Shown one piece after another: positions 32,395-42,747 of a DNA stretch of 64,000 bases (position 1 is the first letter of the stretch; the number at the start of each line of letters is the position of its first letter). The notes beneath the pieces are model-generated. The model worked only from the letters and a program-made list of their open reading frames with translations. It ran no database searches and was not told the origin of the DNA. The DNA comes from Bombardia bombarda (Eukaryota; Ascomycota; Sordariomycetes; Sordariales; Lasiosphaeriaceae), in the NCBI GenBank assembly GCA_030512295.1, contig JAULSR010000010.1, positions 930,001 to 994,000 on the forward strand. The letters are read 5' to 3'. Position numbers and translations under genes: made by a program.

Positions 32395-33762
32395 ATGGCA
32401 CTCAAAACCGCCTTGCTCACCGCAGCCTCTGTGCTGTCGGCCTTCACAACCGCCCAGCAGATCGGCACCGCCATCCCCGAGAACCACCCCAAGCTGCCGA
32501 CGCAGAAATGCACCATAGCCGGCGGCTGCAAGACGATCAACACCTCCATCGTGCTCGACGCCTTCTCGCGCAACTTGCACAAGATCGACGACGTCAAGAC
32601 GGGGTGCAGTGTCGGCGGCGCGCTGTGTCCTGACGCGGCGGCATGCGCCAAGAACTGCGCCCTCGAGGGCATGGACTATGCGGCCCACGGCGTGGTGACG
32701 AGCGGCGACGCCCTGACGCTCAACCAGTGGCTCAAGGGGCCGGATGGCGAGTATGTCACCGTCACGCCGCGGACGTATCTTGTCGCTGAGGACGATAAGA
32801 ACTATGAGAACTATCAGCTGTTGAACGCCGAGCTGAGCTTCGATGTCGATCTGAGCAAGCTGGTATGCGGCATGAATGGCGCGCTATATCTGTCTGAGAT
32901 GGAGATAGATGGCGGGCGGAGCGAGCTGAACCCGGCTGGTGCGCAGTACGGCACTGGGTACTGCGACGCGCAGTGTCCTGCTTTGGGGTTCATCAATGGC
33001 GAGGTATATTTACGCTGCCCCCTTTTTCCATCCCTTTTAGAGTTAACTAACCACCACCACCATCTCCAGGCCAACATCAACGGCACATACGGCGCCTGCT
33101 GCAACGAGATGGACATCTGGGAGGCCAACGCCCTCGCCCAGGTCTACACCCCGCACGCATGCAACGCAACCCGCGTGTACAAGTGCCTTGCCGGCACCGA
33201 GGAATGCGGCCAGCCCTCGGGCGTCTGCGACAAGTGGGGCTGCAGCTACAACCCTTACTCGTACGGCTTCAAGGACTACTACGGCCGCAACAAGACGGTC
33301 GACACCAACCGCAAGTTCACTGTTATCACGCAGTTCATCACCGATAACAACCAGGCCAATGGGACGCTTGCTGAGATCCGTCGACTGTATGTCCAGGACG
33401 GCGAGCTGATCAAGAACCAGGTCGTGACGGCTGGTGGTGTGAGCCTGGACAAGATGACGAATGGGTACTGCGAGTCGACGGCCAGCTGGGCGCAGCAGCG
33501 GGGTGGGCTCAAGACAATGGGCGAGGCGATTGGAAGGGGTATGGTGCTGATCTTCAGTATTTGGGCGGACGATGGCGGGTTCATGAACTGGATGGATAGC
33601 GGCAATGCCGGGCCGTGCAGTGAGACTGAGGGAGACCCGAAGCTTATTGTCAAGGAGCATCCTGAGGCGGCCGTGACGTTTTCGAATATCAAGTGGGGTG
33701 AGATTGGGAGCACGTATAAGGCTGGGGTGAAGTGCAAGCGGAGGACGGCGTTGTTGGAATAA
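32395..33762 (+). CDS. GH7 endo-beta-1,4-glucanase (Cel7B/EG I-like), no cellulose-binding module, 433 aa
   Basis: Two exons, 32395-33003 and 33070-33762, phase 0. A signal peptide (MALKTALLTAASVLSAFTTA) precedes the mature start QQIGTAIPE. The catalytic motif CCNEMDIWEAN gives E216 as nucleophile, D218 and E221 as acid/base. Other family landmarks are LSFDVDLSKLVCGMNGALYL, YGTGYCDAQCP, the CGxNPY-like loop, and MNWMDSGNAGPCSETEG. The shortened loop pattern and the C-terminal segment FSNIKWGEIGSTY resemble EG I more than cellobiohydrolase I. There is no linker or CBM1; the protein ends shortly after the catalytic domain. It is a secreted enzyme cutting internal cellulose bonds. The ATG after the TATA-rich leader was chosen because it begins the signal peptide; the frame is open further upstream. 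Confidence 0.94.
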   Translation: MALKTALLTAASVLSAFTTAQQIGTAIPENHPKLPTQKCTIAGGCKTINTSIVLDAFSRNLHKIDDVKTGCSVGGALCPDAAACAKNCALEGMDYAAHGVVTSGDALTLNQWLKGPDGEYVTVTPRTYLVAEDDKNYENYQLLNAELSFDVDLSKLVCGMNGALYLSEMEIDGGRSELNPAGAQYGTGYCDAQCPALGFINGEVYLRCPLFPSLLELTNHHHHLQANINGTYGACCNEMDIWEANALAQVYTPHACNATRVYKCLAGTEECGQPSGVCDKWGCSYNPYSYGFKDYYGRNKTVDTNRKFTVITQFITDNNQANGTLAEIRRLYVQDGELIKNQVVTAGGVSLDKMTNGYCESTASWAQQRGGLKTMGEAIGRGMVLIFSIWADDGGFMNWMDSGNAGPCSETEGDPKLIVKEHPEAAVTFSNIKWGEIGSTYKAGVKCKRRTALLE

Positions 33763-35181
33763 ACTGAGGTTCTTTAGTGTGGTGAGAGGGGGGTGATATA
33801 CTACACCACAAGACAGATCAAATGCCAATTTTGAAGCCTTGTACAGATCTTCCAATCTGTGGCCGGAGATGCGAAAAGTATTGCTTGGTTGGTTATGGTA
33901 GTGGTTTGAGAATCGGCGTTTAAAATTGATGGGAAAGAGCGTAGCCGGGCAGAACAGCTTGAACTCGTACAAATCTTTCGCAAGTGGTATCTCTACCCTG
34001 TTTTACCGTATTGCGAAGACGCGGTGCCGGTAGAAACGGCCAATATCCAGGCTATTCACTCAATGTCGGTGCCATTATCATAAGTAGGTACTGCGCTCAA
34101 CAATCGCGATGTGTATATGTTGAGATATGGTCTAGATAGTACTGACTGGGATAGTATGCCAGTAATACCGGGCGGAAAGTGCTCAATGTTTCGATGGACA
34201 GTTCACTTTGAGTCAACCGCAAGTGCTCTAAGCGCCATAACCTCTGCCACAACATCGACCGTGAACTTTAACACATGGAAGCGCCCTGACGGCGAGTACC
34301 AGCGCTGCGATCTCGGGCTTTGGGGTAGGACCCGCTTTACCAACGTGAGTTCCAGGTTATTAATCTAATTGTCTTCTTTAGCTTAGGTATCTCGCTCTAC
34401 ATTGCATCGAAAATATTGAAGAACCTGTAGTAGCAATATGTCGTTAGATATGACGACCGCCAAATTGATGAAGTATGAGCTGTGGGTTTTGTGGTTGAAT
34501 ATTTCTATTAGCCTCCATTATTGTGACGTTATCGATGAGTTTGGCCTGTATCGGTCGCGATGAATTATAGCGATTTGTAGAGGTTTATTGGGGGCATGAG
34601 TAGCGCTATGTCTTGAAATTGCAGTAATGTGACACTACAACTAGGAGCATCTTCACTTCACATAGTACTCACACTGTACCTAGACACCTTTTTGAAGGAC
34701 TTTTCTTGCCCTACTAAATTAGCGGTGCGGGCCATCGTATTCAGTATCTGCTTCATCTGTACATGCCTCTAACAACATCGGCATAAACACATCGCGTGTC
34801 AACTTCAACCTTCCCCTTTCTTAGAAACATGCACCCTTTCAAGACAACGACGCAAAATATCAGCGGTTGAAATCTTCCGACCACCATCCTCCACACAAAA
34901 AAATAACCAAGCAGTGAAACCTCATCGCTTCCTGGATCTAAGCCTTGTTGCCCTGTACTGAACCGTGGCAGCCACGCTTCCAACAACAACAACAACACAA
35001 AGCATTGTAGAAGCACCTTTGTCAACTTCATCAATGAACCCATCTTTGACCTTTTCAACGACCTCAGCCTTTCCAAAAGCCCCTCCAAATCCAACCCCAC
35101 CCTCAATATCCCAACCAACTCCCCGTCCATCACCGCCACAACCACCACAGCAACAACAAGGGGCTTCCCGCCCCTTTTCCG
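33763..35181. other. Intergenic, 3' flanks of GH7 and ENA genes
   Basis: About 1.4 kb between convergent genes. No supportable coding region, RNA gene or clear repeat; the right part is pyrimidine-rich. Confidence 0.45.
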
Positions 35182-38100
35182 TCAATCACTCACCTGTCTC
35201 TCTCTCTCTCCCTCTCCCATAGAGCCACCCTCCACCCTCTCACTACTATTCTCCGGCCCCGCCCCCTCCTTGAAATCCAAATACTCGCCAAACACTCTCT
35301 CCTCCACATCCATATCCTTCCACAACTTGCCACCTCCCCTCCCCTCCTTCTCCCCTGCTCTTCTAAACCACACCCTCTTGCCCCATTTCCAGCCCTCAAC
35401 GCCACCAAAGAACAAGCCCGCGGCGATAAACACAATCCCCCACTCCCAGCTGATGCCCGTATGCTTGAACACAACCTCGTTAATAACAGGGATGTACAGC
35501 GTCGGAAACAGCGTGACGAACCCGCCCACGATCGCCCAGAAGAGAAACTGGTTCCGCCACACATCCACCACCCACTGCGTAAAGTACTTCTTGCTCCCCG
35601 GCTGCATCCGGAAGAAGGAGCGGCGCATATCGACCAGCTCCCAGGCCAAAAACAGTGCGAACCACGTCAGACACGCAAAGGTAGTAGCTCGCGCGCGGAA
35701 CACGGTGTCGCACTGGACACTATAAGCATCATTGCACCCCTGCCCCAGATCGCCATCCCCAAAAGCATACACCCGCAGCACAAAGCTCGCGAGGCAGAGC
35801 GCGGCAATCCACAAACCGTAGACCACCATATCGACCATGAACTCCCGGGTGAAGATGCCCGTCCGCAGGCTCTGTGGCGGGCGGCGCATGATGTCGGGCA
35901 CGGCGCGCTCAAAACCCAAGCCCATGTCGGGCAGACCAGATGTGATCATAATGATCCAGACGATCTCGACGGGGGCGAGCGGGAAGACGGAGAGCTGGTG
36001 GGCGTCCTTGAAGACGAGGCCGATGAGCAGGGTGCCGGCCTGGGCGATGTTTTCGGCCAGGACGTGCAGGACAAATTTCTGGATGTTGTCAAAGATGCGG
36101 CGGCCCTCTTCGACGGCGGCGACGATGGAGGCGAAGTTGTCGTCGGTGAGGACGATGTCAGAGGCGTCTTTGGCCACGTCGGAGCCAGATTGGCCCATTG
36201 CGATGCCGACGTCCGCGCGGCGGAGGGAGGGGGAGTCGTTTACGCCGTCGCCAGTCTGGTGGGTGTTGGTGATCTTTTATTCTCTATTCGGTAGGGGGCT
36301 GTTTTGGTGGGATGGATTGTTCAGGGGATGATGAAGAGGGGTGGTGTTGTTGGGGCTAGGGGTAATGTAAAAAAGGGGGTGGGGTAAACAAACATCATTT
36401 ATCTCCATGGAAATGAAAAGATCAGACTTACCATGGCAACAAACCTCCCCCGTCTATGCAGCGCCTCAATCATCCTAACCTTGGTACTCGGCGCGCACCG
36501 CGCAATCACCAGCGGCAATACAGGCAACTCATCCACCTGGTCATCACTCAGCGCATCAAACTCGGTCGCCGTCATGACAATCGCCCTCGCTACATCAGCA
36601 CTGACCCTCTCCATCCGCTTCGGCAGGATCCCCACGTCCACAGCAATCGCCCTGGCCGTCTCGGGATGGTCGCCCGTCAACATGTGCACCGAGATGCCCG
36701 CCTCATGGCACTCCCTCACCGCTGCGGCAGACTCGGGCCGCGGGGGTCGTAGAGTCCAATCAGTCCCCTGAAGACTAGGTCCCGCTCGATCTCGTCGCGG
36801 TTCGTATCCTCGCTGACCGATACATCGGGGCCGATTTTCCGGCTGGCGAGGGCGAGGACGCGCAGGCCGAGGCTGGCAAAGACTTCCATGTTGCGCAGGA
36901 TCTGGGCGCGGAAGGCGTCTGTCATGGGGACTTCATCGGTGCTGTCGCCGGAGCAGTAGCGTGTGCAGACGGCGATGACGCGCTCGACGGCGCCCTTGGT
37001 GAAGGCAATGTGCTCGTTGGCGGAAATATGGCGCATGATGACGCTCATGCGCTTGACGTCGCTGTCAAAGGGGAACTCGGCCACCTCGCTCCAGTCGGCG
37101 TCGTCGCCTGTGGTGAAGCTGAGTCGGTTCCAGCCGAAGCGGGTGGCGAAGACCTGCATGGCGATCTCGGTCGGGTCGCCGCGGGCGTGCCATTGGTCCT
37201 GCTTGGGAAAAACGGTGGCGAGGTTGGCCAGGGAGGCGACGGTCAAGAAACCTTGCAGGCCAGTAGTGCTGTCAGCAAGGAGTTGGGTTGGGCATGTAAT
37301 GGCGCCGCCGTGTGCTCTGCTGGCTTCTTTCTCTGCTGCGGAAGTCGTAGTGTTGGCTGGCTGTGTTTGGGCTTTGAAGTTAATCTGGTTTGGCATGCGC
37401 GGATCAAAGCGAATATCGCCCTTGGTCGGATTGAAGGGCTCATTGGAAGTCATGTCGACGGTGTAAGTGCCCAGTCCTGGCACCCAGGCGCCACGTGCCA
37501 CCATCTTTCCCTGTGTCAGTGTGCCTGTCTTGTCGCTGCAGATGTCTGTCACGGCGCCCAGAGCCTCGAGACTCTTTAGGTTGCGCACAATGACGTTGCG
37601 CTCCACCATGCGCTTAGTACCAGCTGCCATGGTGATGGTCAAGACGACGACGAGCGAGGCGGGGATCATGGACAAGCCAGTGGCAACAGCATAAATGACC
37701 ACCTCCTGCGACGTTTGGAACCGGTTCGCACCGAGAACAACAAGGGCAAAGACGACGGCAATGGCGAAGAGGAGCATGGCGAGCTTGCTGAGCTTGCGCT
37801 GTAGGGGGGTGCCGACGTTGACGCCGAGGAAGCGGCCGACGACGTCGCCGAGGGTGAGGGTGTATGCCTCAAGGTATCGATGGGGTCCTGCATGGCCCTT
37901 CTGGTTGCGCTTGACGGGACGGACCTTGCGATCCTTCTTGTTGAGGGCGGCGGCAATGGCGCCAATCTCGGTATGGATGCCGGTTGCAAAGACAATGCCC
38001 TTGGCACGTCCCTTGGTGACAGTGGAGCTGCTGTAAGCAACATTGAGGCGATCACCAGGGCCGGTGCCATCTTCGAAGGTCTGTTTCTGCGATTTGCGGA

Positions 38101-38698
38101 CGGGAAGCGATTCGCCCGTGAGAAGGGCCTCGTCGGTCTCGAAGTTCTTGGCCTCGATCAGTCTGATGTCAGCCGGGATAGTATCACCCATCTTGACCTC
38201 GACCAGATCACCAGGAACAATCTCGCCCGAAGGTACGATAATGGCCTCACTGCCACGCACGACACTGGCGGTCGGCGAGCTAAGCGACCGCAGCGAGTCC
38301 ATGGTCTTCTCGGCCGAGTACTCTTGGAAAAAGCCAACGACGACATTCAACAGGACAACAGCGGCAACGACACCGCCCTCGATCCACGACCTGATTCCAA
38401 AGCTCACGCACATAGCGAGGATGAGGACCAGGGTCATGGCATTTGCAATCTGGGCGATGACGATCTTGAGGGGCTGGACGCCCTCGGCCTCGCCCAGCTC
38501 GTTTCTGCCATATTCTTCGATGCGACGTTTGGCCTCCTCCCGGGACAGGCCCACGAGGATATCAGCACCGAGCTCGTCAGCAACCTGCAGGTGAGTTAAG
38601 GCATGGGCTGGGCGAGTCAGGGGCCAGTTGGACTGGCCCGAGACGTGCGGTTGCCCGCCGCCGGAATCCTTGTCCGGAGCTCCACTCTTCTTAGCCAT
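35182..38698 (-). CDS. ENA1-like: ENA-type Na+/K+-exporting P-type (IID) ATPase, with a frame break near 36740
   Basis: The main open frame 38698-36716 encodes the N-terminus (NWPLTRPAHALTHLQVADEL), TGES at the A-domain (LLTGESLPVR), and the phosphorylation site DKTGTLT near residue 388. The frame then stops just after YDPRGP. The expected continuation (GPE-SAAAV-RECHEAGISVHML, TGDHPETA) is present in another frame down to 36432, and a GTAAGT...CAG intron (36431-36256) leads to the last exon, 36255-35182. That exon carries TGDGVNDSPSL, GSDVAKDASDIVL and the C-terminal helices. One missing base in the G/C run at 36735-36742 accounts for the break. Restoring the frame count gives about 1114 aa, normal for the family. 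These pumps export sodium or potassium at the plasma membrane under salt or alkaline stress. Confidence 0.9.
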
Positions 38699-39969
38699 GT
38701 CGTCCGAGTATATTTAGGAGAGAGATATCGTGGCTACTGCAAATATGTCGATGACGATATTAGAGAGCGTTGGATCTTTGGGGAAATGAGTAAGTGCAAA
38801 CGATGCTTTCGATGTTATTTGCACTTGCTGGTGGTAACATGCGCGAGAACAAAAGACGTCGGGGTTTTGTGAGCAGCGAGCGCTCATGACGCGATATATA
38901 TCCAGACCCAGCCAAACAACGGATGACGGGCCATTTGCATGGCTATGGTCCATGGCTCATGGCCCATGGCTCACACAAGCCTCCAAGCCCTCAAACCCTC
39001 CTTGGCTTGCTTGGCTGCACAGTGACACAGTAGACATCCATCCATCATCCCACACGTGTATTGGATGAGAGGACGAAAGATGGCCTGCCGCGGTGAGCAA
39101 CGTCCATGGACAAGACGCTACTGTTACTGTACGGGTCCGATAGCAGGCCGCCACAGCGGATCGCGTGCTCCTCTTTGCGGCTCCTCCATTGAGAGTCAAC
39201 AGTTCATGGGAGCATTCCCTGAATAGCGCCTGGGCACGCTGGGCGTTATCTTGGCGCTTTCCTCTCGAGCTTTCTCGTTTTTTCCGTCTTGTGGTTTTGG
39301 TCACAAATCATCTTTATCGCTACCCGAGAGTCTGTGGCGGAAATGGATGACTCGTGTGCGGGGCAGCCAATGTCGCTCGTCCAGATCAAAAAGGCAGAGG
39401 TTCCACTGCCTGAGAATTAAACTTCTGTCTGTTGTCTTGGAAGGAGGCACCGTCCTTGACAAAGCTTAAGTAATGTCGTCACCCACGTGGGGGACTTTGG
39501 CCCATCACAAATGGTGGTGTGGATTACGATTTGAGGCTCCACAACCAGTCAATGGCAGACTCTGAAGAGTAACCTAAGGTACCTACCTATTCGGATTAAA
39601 TACCTTACTTAAGTACTACGGGCATTGTTCCCCAGTAAAATCTCCGACTCTCAAACCCATCAAATGATCAGACACCTATTACTTTCTTAAGCTGTCCAAC
39701 TCCTCTTTCCCAGCCAAGAACATATCCCAGGTAGCTAGGCACTGAATGGAGGACTAAAGACTACTCATGGACTGCCCAGAGTTGCCAAGCTCCATAGCCA
39801 AGACCACAACGGCAACCATAGCCGTGCACGGCTCTGAAAATAAGGCGATATTCTTCATAGAACTTTATTGATGCTATACACACCCAGCAAATATGTATAT
39901 CAGACAATACAACAAGACCCAGACGAACAGCTCCAGCCCTAATGAACAACCACCCCCGTACCCCCTACC
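38699..39969. other. Intergenic, ENA promoter region
   Basis: Upstream region of the ENA gene and 3' flank of the hydroxyacid dehydrogenase gene. Paired GCCAAG sites lie at 39001-39015. Around 38938-38975 there is a small repetitive run of CATGGCTCATGGC. No gene recognised. Confidence 0.5.
39001..39015 (-). promoter_or_regulatory. Paired PacC-like sites (GCCAAG) upstream of ENA
   Basis: Two copies of GCCAAG, three bases apart, read toward the ENA gene about 300 bases upstream of its start. They match the PacC/Rim101 core GCCARG. Alkaline induction of ENA pumps through this pathway is known in fungi. A six-base site is frequent by chance, so only the close pairing and the target gene support the call. 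Confidence 0.35.
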
Positions 39970-41199
39970 CTAATAATGATTCACCCGGTCCATAACATTA
40001 ATCATCCCTCCCCCATCCTTCCCACCCTCAGCCAACGACATCCGCGCCAGAGCTCCCAAGTTCCTCTCCATAATCGCCGTCACCCTCTCAAAGTAATGCG
40101 GCGTCTGCCAGCTCACATGCGGCGTGATGAACACATTCTTCGCCTCGAACAGTTTATGCCCGTCCGGCAACGGCTCCGGATCCGTCACGTCCAGCGCCGC
40201 CCCCCTGATCTTGCCCTCGTTAAGCGCGTCCACGAGCGCATCCGTGTCCACATGTTCTCCCCTTGCAATATTCGCCACAAACGTCTTCTTCTTACTTAAG
40301 ATCTCAAACTGGCCCCGTCCCAAGACCCCTCTCGACGCTTTCGTCAATGGCAGGCTGACTACTAGCAGATCCAAATCCTGAGCCAAGAACTCGTCGATAC
40401 TTTGGCGTGATTCGCCGTGGAACCATTTGCCCGGGAGCAAACCTTCCGGGTCGCCCGTCCCCGGCACGCAGTAACTATCGTCGCGGCGGGATTCAGGGGT
40501 GAGCTTGGGGTTGCGCGTGTAGGCATAGACATCCATCCCCAATGCACGGCCAAGACGCGCGCACTGCCGCCCGATGGCGCCGTAGCCGAGAATGCCCATG
40601 CGCATCCCGGGCGAGTCGGTCACGGGCAGGTGGAGGAGTCGGTGCGACTTGCCCTCGGCCTGTTGGGCGGCGTAAGGGAGAAAATGATGGTTCATCATGA
40701 GCCAGGTGCCAATTACCCATTCTGCTATTTGGGGGCTGCGCAACAAGAAAGGGAGTGTTAGTCTAATTCCTTCATCTATCTGCAGCCTTGGCGGAGAAAA
40801 GCAGAGCGGGTGGTGGCACGGTGACACGACATACGGATGCGTCCCATTGGAGGTGGCAAATACCACGGAGGGGTCCAGATATACCGGGTGGTTCATCCAC
40901 TTGTCGGCGCCGGCTGACGCGAGCTGCACAAAGTGCACATTGGCTATCTTCTCGGCCGCATGCGGAGCCACGGTGCACAGCATGGTGACGCCCTCGTAGT
41001 CCTCGTCCGTGTAGACCGCTGACAGCTGCGGGTACCATGGCCGGTTGGCCCAGCGGATCTTGAAGCCCGGATATGTCGCCTCCATTTTGGCAATCCAGGC
41101 CTCGTCTACAGGCGGCGGCAGGTCGATTAGGAGGATGTCATTACTGAGACCACGGCTTGGTCCGCGTCCTGTGGGAGGTGGTGCGTCCGAGGAGGCCAT
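39970..41199 (-). CDS. D-isomer-specific 2-hydroxyacid dehydrogenase, 376 aa
   Basis: Two exons, 41199-40835 and 40735-39970, joined across a GTATGT...CAG intron of 99 bases. The nucleotide-binding signature GILGYGAIGRQCARLGRAL lies mid-protein. It is followed by the arginine of VANIARGEHVDTDAL, the glutamate region ALDVTDPEPLPDGHKL and the catalytic histidine in FITPHVSWQTPHYFE, the usual R-E-H set of this family. The enzyme should reduce a 2-keto acid to a D-2-hydroxyacid with NAD(P)H in the cytosol. The family also contains glyoxylate/hydroxypyruvate reductases and phosphoglycerate dehydrogenases; the substrate cannot be inferred. No targeting signal seen. The insertion around YCVPGTGDPEGLLPGKWFHG is typical of fungal members. 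Confidence 0.9.
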   Translation of the reverse strand: MASSDAPPPTGRGPSRGLSNDILLIDLPPPVDEAWIAKMEATYPGFKIRWANRPWYPQLSAVYTDEDYEGVTMLCTVAPHAAEKIANVHFVQLASAGADKWMNHPVYLDPSVVFATSNGTHPYVVSPCHHPLCFSPPRLQIDEGIRLTLPFLLRSPQIAEWVIGTWLMMNHHFLPYAAQQAEGKSHRLLHLPVTDSPGMRMGILGYGAIGRQCARLGRALGMDVYAYTRNPKLTPESRRDDSYCVPGTGDPEGLLPGKWFHGESRQSIDEFLAQDLDLLVVSLPLTKASRGVLGRGQFEILSKKKTFVANIARGEHVDTDALVDALNEGKIRGAALDVTDPEPLPDGHKLFEAKNVFITPHVSWQTPHYFERVTAIMERNLGALARMSLAEGGKDGGGMINVMDRVNHY

Positions 41200-41925
41200 T
41201 CTTTTTGGAATTTGCTGTGGTTGCTGTTGTTGTCAATGTCCTAGGGGATTGTCTTGTCCGAGTGTGGACGGCAGCAAGCTGGTGCGGGGGTACCAAGGCG
41301 GAGATGGAATGGGGGGTTGATATCCTCGACGACGGAACCTCGGCAGCGGTAGCGCATGGAATGGAAGCATGCATTTATGGAGTTGTGGTGTAGCTGGCCC
41401 CGCATATCGCGCGCCCTTGGAACGGCAACCAAAGCAGGGGATCATGGGCTCCGGTGCGTCCGACCGCGTCGGAACCGCCCGTGATAGCCACCTTAGAGGC
41501 TGCATTAGTTAGCACCCCTCGGCCAAGAGCTAGGCGGGGGTTGTGATGACGTGCCGAAGGGCGCAATGAGCACTCCCGCAGCCGGATCTAGCTGCCGAGA
41601 GACAGCTGGGTTGCATTACAGAAAGATAAGCAATGGCGATGGGTGTTTCCTGTGGACACAAAGAAGATAACAGGTAATAATAGCATGGTGATTCTGGAAT
41701 GCATACTGATGCTGGCAGACAAAGAACCAGCTTGGAGCTCAATAGGCGAGCAAGGTAAACAACGTCTGTTGCATCTAAGAGGCAGGGCTCCGGGCCTTGG
41801 TATTATAAGGTGCGCGCGTGTGTCTGACGGAATCGCCATTGACCAGACTACCAACTCGTGTTGGCGGAAGAATCGCAACCCAGCGAGTGCCATCTCTGGC
41901 GACCCGTGTCCAAAGCCTCTTGTTC
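41200..41925. other. Intergenic between dehydrogenase and GFA genes
   Basis: Promoter of the dehydrogenase gene and 3' flank of the GFA-type gene. Short open frames only; nothing recognised. Confidence 0.45.
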
Positions 41926-42399
41926 TTATCTCTGTGTACCCGTCACCACATCCAAATTTCCCGGTCGTCCCAGCATCGTCGGTGGTCGCCCCTCATACTG
42001 CTCTGCGCCTTCTGGGATGGGGACCACGGCGCTCCTTGTAAAAATGTGCTTGGCCTTCGAATAATCCAATCCCTCGATCAAACCGCCTCTGATGACGAAT
42101 ACAGGTCGCGCCGTGCCGTCTGGATTGCGTATCTGGTGCAACACACGCACGCCACACTCCCTGCAGAAGTAGCAGTCCATGGATCCTCCGCTATCAGTCG
42201 GTCGTGTCCAGCATTTCAACTTGCTCTGCATCAGCTCCGGCGGAAGCGACAAGAGATCAGAGGCGGGGAAGATGGCGCTGGTGCCAAACGCGGATGCTGT
42301 CGCCTTGCGGCAGTCGGTGCAGTGGCAGTGGTAGATGGCCAGTGGCTCTGGCGTGACAGTTCTGAAGGAAACGTCACTGCACTGGCATGCGACGTTCAT
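41926..42399 (-). CDS. GFA/CENP-V domain zinc protein, 157 aa
   Basis: Single exon starting MNVACQCSDVSFRTV. Cysteines C5 and C7, C25-x-C27-x2-C30 (CHCTDC) and C76-x2-C79-x2-C82 (CYFCREC) form the two zinc sites of the glutathione-dependent formaldehyde-activating (GFA) family. RKATASAFGTSAIF after the second cysteine group is the usual family continuation. The frame is open about 97 codons further upstream, but the domain starts at this methionine and the upstream residues look non-coding. Fungal members are mostly uncharacterised; a role in formaldehyde-glutathione or carbon-sulfur chemistry is inferred from the family name only. Confidence 0.88.
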   Translation of the reverse strand: MNVACQCSDVSFRTVTPEPLAIYHCHCTDCRKATASAFGTSAIFPASDLLSLPPELMQSKLKCWTRPTDSGGSMDCYFCRECGVRVLHQIRNPDGTARPVFVIRGGLIEGLDYSKAKHIFTRSAVVPIPEGAEQYEGRPPTMLGRPGNLDVVTGTQR

Positions 42400-42747
42400 T
42401 TTGGCGTCCAAACCTCGTCTTGTTGGATTAAATGGTGTAGGATATCTCGTGGTGGGCACTGTCACATGAGTTCCGGACGTGTGTGCATCCTTGGGGAGCA
42501 ACGATGCAGGGTGATTCAGTGGCGGGCCCAGCAGTCTGTTATATATGTTCGTCCTCCTTATATCATCCCTGATGAGTGAGACCAATAGCTTTGAGGTTCG
42601 GCCATACACATGGGCCGACAAGCCAATTGCAGAAATAACCACTGCACTATATCCGGTGTTTCCTTTTGAGGAATATGAAGCGAGAGACATCCGTTTCCAC
42701 CTACTCTGACAGCATACATTCAGTGGCTGGTCGGACTCAAGCCCCTT
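42400..42747. other. Short intergenic region, promoter of GFA gene
   Basis: 348 bases between the GFA start and the 3' end of the Zn2Cys6 gene on the same strand. No feature recognised. Confidence 0.5.

Noticed and set aside
33043..33972. Minus-strand frame of 309 codons across the GH7 gene
   Set aside because: Antisense shadow of the GH7 catalytic domain; high GC third positions produce long mirror frames.
35461..36294. Plus-strand frame of 277 codons across the ENA gene
   Set aside because: Antisense shadow; the minus strand encodes clear ATPase helices.
42400..42690. N-terminal extension of the GFA-type protein
   Set aside because: The domain begins at the methionine at 42399; the upstream codons look like promoter DNA.
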